In this document: positions 1-5,133 of the stretch, piece by piece
How the letters are laid out: every line of letters starts with the position of its first letter
How positions within the stretch are numbered: position 1 is the stretch's first letter
Source: Sulfuricella sp.
GTDB lineage: Bacteria; Pseudomonadota; Gammaproteobacteria; Burkholderiales; Sulfuricellaceae
Length of the DNA: 5,287 nt
Reading direction: 5' to 3'
Assembly (NCBI GenBank): GCA_030696235.1
Contig: JAUYSN010000248.1
Coordinates: 1-5,287, forward strand
Translations under genes and position numbers: made by a program
Notes under the pieces: model-generated
Database searches by the model: none
Told to the model about the DNA's origin: nothing
Seen by the model: only the letters and a program-made list of their open reading frames with translations

Positions 1-2304
1 ATTCTTGCCGATGTCGTGCACGTCGCCCTTCACGGTCGCCATCACGATCTTGCCCTTGGTACTGGTATCGCCGGAGCGCAGTTTCTCGGCTTCGATGTAG
101 GGGATGAGATGCGCCACGGCCTGTTTCATCACGCGCGCCGATTTCACCACCTGCGGCAGGAACATCTTGCCCGCACCGAACAGGTCGCCGACCACGTTCA
201 TGCCGGTCATGAGCGGGCCTTCGATCACTTCGACCGGGAATTTGGCCTGCTGGCGCGCTTCCTCGGTATCCTCGACGACATAGGTAGTGATGCCGCGCAC
301 CAGTGCGTGGGTCAGGCGTTCCTGCACCGTGCCTTTGCGCCATTCCAGGTCCTCGACCTGTTCCTTGCCGCCGCCTTTGACGGATTCGGCCATCTTGACC
401 AGCTTTTCGCCCGCATCGGGGTGACGGTTCAGCACCACGTCTTCCACGGCGTCGCGCAGGTCCTTGGAGATCTCTTCGTATACGCCGAGCTGTCCGGCGT
501 TGACGATGCCCAGGCCCATGCCGGCCTTGATGGCGTGATACAGGAACACCGTGTGGATAGCTTCGCGTACCGGTTCGTTGCCGCGGAAAGAGAACGAAAC
601 GTTGGAAACGCCGCCGGAGATCTTGGCATACGGCAGGTTCTTGCGTATCCAGGCAGTCGCCTCGATGAAGTCCACCGCGTAGTTGTTATGTTCCTCGATG
701 CCGGTCGCGATCGCGAAGATGTTCGGGTCGAAGATGATGTCCTCGGGCGGGAAGCCGACCTTGTTGACCAGGATGTCGTAGCTGCGTTTGCAGATCTCGG
801 TCTTGCGCTTGTAAGTGTCAGCCTGACCTTGTTCGTCGAACGCCATCACCACGGCAGCCGCGCCGTAACGGCGCACCAGTGTGGCGTGCTTGATGAAGTT
901 TTCCTCGCCCTCTTTCAGCGAAATCGAGTTGACGATGGACTTGCCCTGTACGCATTTCAGCCCGGCCTCGATCACCGACCACTTCGACGAATCGATCATC
1001 ACCGGCACCTTGGCGATGTCCGGCTCGGAGGCGATCAGGTTGAGAAATTTCACCATCGCGGCCTCGGAGTCCAGCATCGCCTCATCCATATTGATGTCGA
1101 TGATCTGGGCGCCGTTTTCCACCTGGGCCTTGGCCACTTCCAGGGCCTTGTCGTATTCGCCGTTGATGATCAGGCGGGCGAACATCTTCGAACCGGTGAC
1201 GTTGGCGCGTTCGCCGACGTTGACGAAGAGCGAGTCCTCACCAATGTTGAGCGCCTCCAGGCCGGACAGCCGCAGCTTTTTCTCGATTTCGGGAATGGTG
1301 CGCGGCGGCAAGCCTTGCACCGCTTCGGCGATGGCCTTGATATGCGGTGGCGTGGTGCCGCAGCAGCCGCCGACAATGTTGAGCAAGCCGCTTGATGCCC
1401 ATTCGCGCAAGTCCGCCGCAATAGCCTCGGGTGTTTCGTCGTAACCGGTTTCCGACAAAGGGTTGGGCAGACCGGCGTTGGGGTGGGCGCTCACATAGGT
1501 GTTGGAAATATTCGACAGCTCTTCCACGTACTGGCGCAGATCTTTCGCACCGAGGGCGCAATTCAGACCGATCGACAACGGCTGGACGTGACTCACCGAG
1601 TTCCAGAACGCCTCGGCGGTCTGCCCCGAAAGCAGGCGCCCGGACAGGTCGGTGATGGTGCCGGAAATCATCACCGGCAGCTTGATTTGATGGGTGTCGA
1701 AATACTGCTCGATGGCAAACAGCGCGGCCTTGGCGTTGAGCGTGTCGAAGATGGTCTCGACCATCAGGATATCGGAACCGCCATTGACCAGTCCGCTGAT
1801 GGCTTGAGTGTAGGCGTCCACCAACTGGTCGAAGCTGGTGTTGCGGAATCCCGGATCGTTGACCTCGGGCGAGATCGAGGCGGTGCGGTTAGTTGGTCCT
1901 AGCACGCCGGCGACAAAGCGCGGCCTGGCCGGGTTCTTCGCCTCGAATTCGTCCGCTGCGTCGCGCGCCAGCTTTGCCGCCGCGACGTTGATCTCGTACA
2001 CCAGCCCTTCCATGTGGTAATCCGCCATGGCGATGGAGGTGGCGTTGAAGGTGTTGGTCTCGAGTATGTCCGCCCCGGCTTCCAGATAAGCGGAATGGAT
2101 ATCGCGGATGATCTGCGGCTGGGTCAGCACCAGCAGATCGTTGTTGCCCTTCAAGTCGCTGCCGTAGCCGGCGAAGCGTTCGCCCCGGTAATCCGCCTCC
2201 GTCAGCTTGTAGGTCTGGATCATGGTACCCATGGCGCCATCCAGAATCAGGATGCGCTGTTTCAGTTGGGCGTGGAGCAGGGCGGTGCGGTCTTGGTGGC
2301 TCAT
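1..2304 (-). CDS. metH: Cobalamin-dependent methionine synthase MetH, N-terminal 768 residues (cut by window edge)
   Basis: MetH transfers a methyl group from 5-methyltetrahydrofolate to homocysteine through enzyme-bound cobalamin, making methionine in the cytoplasm. The frame is open from the ATG at 2304 to base 1 (768 codons, no stop). Residues about 8-330 are the homocysteine-binding barrel, with [10 protein letters not shown] at 21-30 and the three zinc-binding cysteines C249, C314 and C315 (NCALG; GGCCGT). Residues about 355-620 are the pterin-binding barrel ([14 protein letters not shown] at 362-375, [10 protein letters not shown] at 403-412, MIDSSKWS at 436-443). Residues about 645-740 are the helical cap. 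The Rossmann B12 domain then begins, and the window ends inside its DxHxxG motif (DVHDIG at 761-766), where H763 is the lower cobalt ligand. The E. coli enzyme is 1227 residues, so roughly 460 residues, including the AdoMet reactivation domain, lie outside. The N-terminus aligns well with the family, although no clear Shine-Dalgarno precedes this ATG. The gene is divergent from the rhodanese gene. It appears intact as far as it can be seen. Confidence 0.97.
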   Translation of the reverse strand, partial: MSHQDRTALLHAQLKQRILILDGAMGTMIQTYKLTEADYRGERFAGYGSDLKGNNDLLVLTQPQIIRDIHSAYLEAGADILETNTFNATSIAMADYHMEGLVYEINVAAAKLARDAADEFEAKNPARPRFVAGVLGPTNRTASISPEVNDPGFRNTSFDQLVDAYTQAISGLVNGGSDILMVETIFDTLNAKAALFAIEQYFDTHQIKLPVMISGTITDLSGRLLSGQTAEAFWNSVSHVQPLSIGLNCALGAKDLRQYVEELSNISNTYVSAHPNAGLPNPLSETGYDETPEAIAADLREWASSGLLNIVGGCCGTTPPHIKAIAEAVQGLPPRTIPEIEKKLRLSGLEALNIGEDSLFVNVGERANVTGSKMFARLIINGEYDKALEVAKAQVENGAQIIDINMDEAMLDSEAAMVKFLNLIASEPDIAKVPVMIDSSKWSVIEAGLKCVQGKSIVNSISLKEGEENFIKHATLVRRYGAAAVVMAFDEQGQADTYKRKTEICKRSYDILVNKVGFPPEDIIFDPNIFAIATGIEEHNNYAVDFIEATAWIRKNLPYAKISGGVSNVSFSFRGNEPVREAIHTVFLYHAIKAGMGLGIVNAGQLGVYEEISKDLRDAVEDVVLNRHPDAGEKLVKMAESVKGGGKEQVEDLEWRKGTVQERLTHALVRGITTYVVEDTEEARQQAKFPVEVIEGPLMTGMNVVGDLFGAGKMFLPQVVKSARVMKQAVAHLIPYIEAEKLRSGDTSTKGKIVMATVKGDVHDIGKN

Positions 2305-2314
2305 GGCAATAAGG

Positions 2315-2343
2315 TGTTTGGGTATGGCGATATTGCCTATAAT
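2315..2343 (+). promoter_or_regulatory. Probable promoter of the rhodanese gene (TATAAT -10)
   Basis: A perfect TATAAT is at 2338-2343, in the only A+T-rich patch of the 74-bp divergent intergenic region. A TG dinucleotide lies two bases upstream, which approximates an extended -10. The hexamer 17 bp upstream, TGTTTG (2315-2320), is a poor -35. Transcription would start near 2350, giving a leader of about 30 nt. Confidence 0.45.
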
Positions 2344-2367
2344 AACATCAGCCAGTCAGTCCGCTAA
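2339..2367 (-). promoter_or_regulatory. Possible metH promoter (weak -35, TATTAT -10)
   Basis: Reading the minus strand, a TATTAT hexamer (2344-2339) lies about 35 bp before the metH ATG. A poor -35 candidate, TTAGCG (2367-2362), sits 17 bp upstream. The -10 overlaps, on the opposite strand, the TATAAT of the divergent rhodanese gene. The leader would be short, with no room for a known riboswitch. No purine-rich Shine-Dalgarno is seen just upstream of the start, so initiation may be weakly leadered. This call rests on position and A+T content only. Confidence 0.3.
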
Positions 2368-2371
2368 GGAG
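2365..2371 (+). promoter_or_regulatory. Ribosome binding site of the rhodanese gene
   Basis: TAAGGAG lies 7 nt before the ATG at 2379. The spacing favours this ATG over the in-frame ATG three codons later at 2388. Confidence 0.8.
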
Positions 2372-2378
2372 CAACAAC

Positions 2379-2765
2379 ATGCAACACATGACACCCAAAC
2401 AGGCGTACGAATTCCTGCAATCCAACCCCGAAGCGGTATTCGTCGATGTGCGCAGCGAAATGGAGTACCTGTTCGTCGGCCATCCCGAGGGTTCGATGCT
2501 GATTCCCTGGATCGACGGCCCCGACTGGGAAATCAACCCCGATTTCGTCGGCCACGTGAAGAAAGCTGCCAGCGTGAACCGCCCGGTGCTGTTGATCTGC
2601 CGCTCCGGCCGCCGCTCGGTGGATGCCGGAGCGGCGCTGGAAAAAGCCGGGCTCCAGGACGTGTACAACGTGCTGCACGGCTTCGAGGGCGACCTGGACG
2701 AACATCACCACCGCAACTCGCATAACGGCTGGCGCTTCGATGGCCTGCCTTGGGCGCAGACCTGA
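2379..2765 (+). CDS. Single-domain rhodanese-like sulfurtransferase
   Basis: This 128-residue cytoplasmic protein consists of one rhodanese domain and has no signal peptide. Visible marks are the N-terminal helix MTPKQAYEFL, the strand AVFVDVRSEMEY (residues 19-30) with the conserved D-V-R, and the catalytic loop CRSGRRS with cysteine C74. The family carries a persulfide on that cysteine and passes sulfur to thiols or cyanide. The CRSGRRS loop has the usual length for sulfur-handling rhodaneses, not the longer loop of Cdc25-type phosphatases. The end of the protein, NGWRFDGLPWAQT, resembles the GLPW tail of many proteobacterial single-domain rhodaneses. The length is normal for a stand-alone domain. 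It is divergent from metH with its own ribosome binding site, and it is followed 3 bp after the stop by an inverted REP pair, so it is probably monocistronic. Its physiological sulfur acceptor cannot be told from the sequence. A link with sulfur-amino-acid metabolism through metH is suggested only by adjacency. Confidence 0.92.
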   Translation: MQHMTPKQAYEFLQSNPEAVFVDVRSEMEYLFVGHPEGSMLIPWIDGPDWEINPDFVGHVKKAASVNRPVLLICRSGRRSVDAGAALEKAGLQDVYNVLHGFEGDLDEHHHRNSHNGWRFDGLPWAQT

Positions 2766-2768
2766 TGC

Positions 2769-2828
2769 GTAGGAGCGGCGCCCTCGCCGCGATTTTCAAC
2801 CGCATTCGCGCCGGGGCGGCGCTCCTAC
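2769..2828. repeat. Inverted pair of GTAG-type REP elements (REPIN/BIME-like)
   Basis: Two REP-like units face each other. The left unit begins GTAGGAGCG at 2769 and forms the hairpin GCGGCG (2775-2780), loop CCCT, CGCCGC (2785-2790). The right unit is inverted, ends CGCTCCTAC at 2828, and forms GCGCCG (2808-2813), loop GGG, CGGCGC (2817-2822). The outer 9 bp (2769-2777 and 2820-2828) are perfectly complementary. The two stems differ by a G-C to C-G swap that keeps pairing intact. A GTAG tetranucleotide next to an imperfect palindrome is the hallmark of REP families mobilised by REP-associated tyrosine transposases (RAYTs). The pair lies just after the rhodanese stop and could also help terminate or protect that transcript, although no U-run follows. 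Confidence 0.8.
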
Positions 2829-2847
2829 ATGCACTCAGCCGTGAAGG

Positions 2848-2899
2848 GTGGGCACGTTTTTGTGCCCACGCGGTCCCAGGAGGTTATCTCAGCGTGGGC
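2848..2899. repeat. Hairpin with alternative pairing partner
   Basis: GTGGGCAC (2848-2855) and GTGCCCAC (2862-2869) form a perfect 8-bp stem around the loop GTTTTT. The segment GCCCACGC (2864-2871) is also complementary to GCGTGGGC (2892-2899), so two mutually exclusive stems are possible. The hairpin may be a terminator-like element or a dispersed intergenic repeat. No U-run directly follows on either strand, so ordinary intrinsic termination is not well supported. Confidence 0.5.
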
Positions 2900-2915
2900 T
2901 TGGTTCCAAAGCCAG

Positions 2916-2952
2916 TTGGTCTTTGACTGAAAAAAAATGCATAATGCATCAT
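2916..2952 (+). promoter_or_regulatory. Probable promoter of the GGDEF / switch-kinase operon
   Basis: This is the only strongly A+T-rich stretch before the operon. Two overlapping readings are possible: TTGGTC (2916-2921) with an 18-bp spacer to CATAAT (2940-2945), which has TG directly upstream; or TTGACT (2923-2928) with an 18-bp spacer to CATCAT (2947-2952). The first has the better -10 and the second the better -35. An A8 tract (2930-2937) lies within the spacer. Confidence 0.45.
2937..2949. promoter_or_regulatory. Palindrome ATGCAT-A-ATGCAT, possible operator
   Basis: Two copies of the self-complementary hexamer ATGCAT are separated by a single A, giving a 13-bp palindrome. It overlaps the candidate -10 elements of the operon, where a bound repressor would block RNA polymerase. 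No known regulator is recognised from it. Confidence 0.35.
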
Positions 2953-2967
2953 AAACCAGAAAAAGAA

Positions 2968-2973
2968 GCGAGG
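2968..2973 (+). promoter_or_regulatory. Ribosome binding site supporting a TTG start
   Basis: GCGAGG is followed, after 8 nt, by the TTG at 2982. The frame is closed upstream by TAA at 2952-2954 and holds no ATG or GTG between that stop and 2982, so TTG is the best start. Confidence 0.55.
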
Positions 2974-2981
2974 CTCTCTCT

Positions 2982-4037
2982 TTGGAACCAGTCGAACTGC
3001 TGAAACAAAACCTGGCGATCGAACCCGATCTGCAGAATTTCATCGGTTTTGTCCTGGAAAGCGTAACCCGGCTCGGCGGGAACCCGTTTGCCTCCTCCAT
3101 CGCCTCGCTGGACCTGATGCAAAAGCTGCGCAATGCAGGCGCCGCCACCGGCTTCCCCCTGCCGGCCTGCCTGCTGCTGCAGGGTCACCAACTGAGGGTT
3201 CAGTGGGGAGAACACGCTGAACACCTGAAAATCACGAATCTCGCCCAACCGCCGAAGCCGGATACTGTCGCGCAATTGCGCCGCCACCTGCAGAATTCGA
3301 CCGCGTCCGCAGATCCGGCCCTCCTGTTGCAGCGCAACGCCGAAATGGAGCGCCACCTCGACGAAACCCGCGCCCGCACCGAAAAGGAGCTGGACGCGCT
3401 CCAGCACACCCTGGAAAAACGCCAGACCGAACTGCATGAATCCCTGCGCCAGGCCGAAACCGACCCGCTCACCGGGCTTCTCAACCGCCGCGCCTTCGAT
3501 GAAAAGCTCGGCCAGGCATTCCGGCACACCATGCGGCAGAAGACGGCGCCCCTTTCGCTGGTGCTGTTCGACCTGGATTATTTCAAGCAAATCAACGATC
3601 AATTCGGGCATCAGTTCGGCGACGCCTACCTCAACAAGATGGCCCACGCCCTGCGCTCCGCCATCCGCGTGGACGTCGATTTCGCCTTCCGCTTCGGCGG
3701 GGATGAATTTGCCATGGTCCTGTTCGCCGACTACCCCCAGGCCTGCAACAAGGCAACGCAAGTACTGCGCTTGATGGAAACCAAGGTCAGCATCGGCATC
3801 AGCACCATCAACCCGAGCACCCCGGACGGTCTCACCGTGGAAGAATTTATCCACCACGCCGACAACGCATTGTATGAGGCGAAAAATTCCGGCCGCGGCC
3901 GGGCCGTGGTCGATCTCTGCTCTATGCCGGACAGCGGCAACTGCCAATTTCCCTGCCCGCATACGATTCCGCACGAGCTTCAGCTCGTAGCGGATCGGAG
4001 TCCTTTAGGGAAAACAGCCAAAACCGACCATGACTAA
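2982..4037 (+). CDS. GGDEF diguanylate cyclase with unrecognised N-terminal domain and coiled coil
   Basis: The C-terminal half is a GGDEF domain, which joins two GTP into cyclic di-GMP. Residues 1 to about 105 form a soluble domain I do not recognise (no signal peptide or membrane segment; TRLGGNPFASSIASLDLMQK at 29-48). Residues about 115-158 look like a charged coiled coil (AEMERHLDETRARTEKEL), suited to dimerisation. The cyclase has DPLTGLLNRRAF (161-172), the metal-binding FDLDYFKQIND (196-206) and an intact FGGDEF (238-243). The Arg of the inhibitory RxxD site is displaced: the aligned residues are V230-D-V-D233, so classical product inhibition may be lost. The loop between GGDEF and VSIGIS (269-274) is shorter than usual. 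The cyclase proper ends near residue 312; the last 39 residues look non-conserved and are partly encoded by a palindrome. The TTG start has a GAGG 8 nt upstream. The gene overlaps the next by 8 nt, suggesting coupled translation and joint function with the switch kinase. Confidence 0.9.
   Translation: MEPVELLKQNLAIEPDLQNFIGFVLESVTRLGGNPFASSIASLDLMQKLRNAGAATGFPLPACLLLQGHQLRVQWGEHAEHLKITNLAQPPKPDTVAQLRRHLQNSTASADPALLLQRNAEMERHLDETRARTEKELDALQHTLEKRQTELHESLRQAETDPLTGLLNRRAFDEKLGQAFRHTMRQKTAPLSLVLFDLDYFKQINDQFGHQFGDAYLNKMAHALRSAIRVDVDFAFRFGGDEFAMVLFADYPQACNKATQVLRLMETKVSIGISTINPSTPDGLTVEEFIHHADNALYEAKNSGRGRAVVDLCSMPDSGNCQFPCPHTIPHELQLVADRSPLGKTAKTDHD
3964..3997. repeat. Strong palindrome inside the 3' tail of the GGDEF gene
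   Basis: ACGAGCT (3973-3979) pairs with AGCTCGT (3982-3988). The stem continues through CCGC (3969-3972) with GCGG (3990-3993), GAT (3965-3967) with ATC (3994-3996), and an outer C-G pair (3964, 3997), with single-base bulges at 3968 and 3989. That makes about 15 base pairs. In RNA the tip would open to a TTCA tetraloop. It lies 33 bp before the start of the next gene. It may be a REP-like dispersed element or an mRNA processing or stability structure. No U-run follows. Confidence 0.65.
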
Positions 4038-5103
4038 AATTTTCGACAGTGCGACGGACTGCAAGCTGCTGTACAACAGCCCGGTGCAAAACGAAAGCGC
4101 GCTCATCCTGCTGCGCTCGAAGCTGTCGGCGATCGCCCAGCGCCTCGGCCTTTCCGACCAGAAACGGGAGAACATGCTGCTGGTCGCCTCGGAACTGGTC
4201 AGCAACCAGGTCAAGCACGCCGGCGGGCGCGGCCTGATCCAGGTCTGGCAACAGCCCGGGCCGACTCTTGACATCCTCGCGCTGGATTACGGCCCGGGCA
4301 TCACCAACCTTTCCCAAGCCGAGGAAGACGGCTATTCCAGCGCAAACACGCTGGGCAAGGGGCTGGGCAGCATCCGCCGCCTCAGCGACGAATCGTTCGT
4401 CTATACCCAGCAGGACAATTCCGGAAAATCGAAAAAATGGAGCGGAACCGTCTTTTTGTCGCGCTTCCATCCCGGCAGCAAGAAAATCGATTACGACAAA
4501 GACACGAATGCCACCAGAGGCCGCTCGGCCGCGCTGGAAATCGGCCTGTTCTCCCGCTCCCTGTCGGACGATCGCTACAACGGCGACCGGATCTATTTGC
4601 AGAAAACCGGTGACACCCTGCGCTGGCTGCATCTCGACGGCCTGGGCCATGGCGAGCAGGCCCAGGCGGCCACCGCCAATCTCGCCTCTCACCTCTCCCA
4701 TTGCGACACGCCGGCCTCGGTGCTGGCCGCGGTGGACCGCCAGCTCAAGGGCACGCGCGGCGCAGTCGCAATCATCGGCGAGCTCGGACTGACCGGCAAG
4801 GCGCTGAACATCCTCGGTGTCGGCGACATGCACGCCCACGTCATGGACAACGAGGAAATGCACAACCTGTCCTTCGCGCCCGGCGTGCTGGGCAAGGAGC
4901 ACAAAAATCCGGCCCAGTTCCGTTTCGCCTTCGGCAAGCGCTGCCTGATGATCTCCGCCAGCGACGGCATCCGGCGGAATTGGGATGTTTCCAATTTTCC
5001 CGGCCTGTTCCACCAGCACCCCCAGTTGATCGCCTACACGCTGGGGAATATCATGGGCAGAATCTCGGACGATCAGTCGCTCTGCGTCGCCAGCATCGAT
5101 TAG
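4030..5103 (+). CDS. RsbT-like switch kinase fused to RsbX-like PP2C phosphatase
   Basis: This 357-residue soluble protein has two domains. Residues about 10-145 form a GHKL ATPase of the RsbT/RsbW type: N-box SELVSNQVKHA (54-64, E55 and N59), G1 box DYGPGI (86-91) and G2 box LGKGLGSIRRLSD (108-120). The stretch EDGYSSANTLGKGLG (99-113) favours RsbT, the stressosome serine/threonine kinase. Residues about 163-355 form a compact PP2C-type phosphatase resembling RsbX, with metal-binding acids in NGDR (D186), DGLGHG (D203), SDGI (D312) and SDD (D347/D348), plus the RsbX-like RGAVAI (243-248). A basic, polar linker (about 130-162) joins them. In Bacillus these are separate proteins: RsbT phosphorylates RsbS and RsbR, and RsbX removes those phosphates. 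Key residues of both halves are present, so both activities are likely. No good Shine-Dalgarno lies at normal spacing (AGGGA is 18 nt upstream), so translation is probably coupled to the overlapping GGDEF gene. A sigma-factor kinase of RsbW type is the main alternative for the N-terminal half. Confidence 0.88.
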   Translation: MTKIFDSATDCKLLYNSPVQNESALILLRSKLSAIAQRLGLSDQKRENMLLVASELVSNQVKHAGGRGLIQVWQQPGPTLDILALDYGPGITNLSQAEEDGYSSANTLGKGLGSIRRLSDESFVYTQQDNSGKSKKWSGTVFLSRFHPGSKKIDYDKDTNATRGRSAALEIGLFSRSLSDDRYNGDRIYLQKTGDTLRWLHLDGLGHGEQAQAATANLASHLSHCDTPASVLAAVDRQLKGTRGAVAIIGELGLTGKALNILGVGDMHAHVMDNEEMHNLSFAPGVLGKEHKNPAQFRFAFGKRCLMISASDGIRRNWDVSNFPGLFHQHPQLIAYTLGNIMGRISDDQSLCVASID

Positions 5104-5123
5104 ATAACAATCTTAAAAACGAA

Positions 5124-5129
5124 AGGGAG
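5124..5129 (+). promoter_or_regulatory. Ribosome binding site of the third operon gene
   Basis: AGGGAG lies 4 nt before the GTG at 5134. The spacing is slightly short but is the best in the 30-nt intergenic gap. Confidence 0.5.
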
Positions 5130-5133
5130 AATC

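Larger units (their letters stand above)
2901..2990. repeat. 11-bp inverted repeat flanking the signalling-operon promoter region
   Basis: TGGTTCCAAAG (2901-2911) and its exact reverse complement CTTTGGAACCA (2980-2990) are separated by 68 bp, centres 79 bp apart. Each arm is itself nearly palindromic (TTGG-NN-CCA), which fits a pair of operator sites. The right arm covers the TTG start codon of the GGDEF gene (2982-2984). Between the arms are an A8 tract, the candidate -10 elements and an ATGCAT palindrome. The symmetry is visible directly; operator function is inferred. Confidence 0.5.

Noticed and set aside
16..1395. A 459-residue open frame on the plus strand opposite metH
   Set aside because: It is antisense to a clear, fully conserved metH frame. 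Its His/Asp/Gly-rich, low-complexity composition is typical of a shadow frame in GC-rich DNA.
2305..2378. A SAH, SAM or cobalamin riboswitch before metH
   Set aside because: The whole intergenic region is only 74 bp, shared with a divergent gene. I see no cobalamin-box or SAH-riboswitch core and no convincing stem in the metH leader.
2364..2723. Minus-strand frames opposite the rhodanese gene
   Set aside because: The rhodanese frame has a proper ribosome binding site and the CRSGRRS active site. The antisense frames have no recognisable motif.
2848..2869. Intrinsic terminator for the rhodanese gene
   Set aside because: The stem is good, but the T-run is in the loop and not after the stem. 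The position is also about 80 bp past the stop, beyond the REP pair.
2923..2945. TTGACT with CATAAT as one promoter
   Set aside because: The spacer would be only 11 bp, too short for sigma-70. The two hexamers were assigned to alternative pairings instead.
2949..3974. A 341-residue open frame on the minus strand opposite the GGDEF gene
   Set aside because: The plus-strand frame carries DPLTGLLNRRAF, DLDYFK and GGDEF. The minus frame shows no family motif and is a codon-bias shadow.
4030..4470. Sensor histidine kinase reading of the ATPase half
   Set aside because: There is no DHp dimerisation helix or H-box and no membrane or PAS region. The ATPase domain is short and has the RsbT-style DGYSS...LGKGLG stretch.
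3922..5019. A 365-residue open frame on the minus strand opposite the kinase-phosphatase gene
   Set aside because: The plus frame has complete GHKL and PP2C motifs. The minus frame has none and overlaps both real genes.
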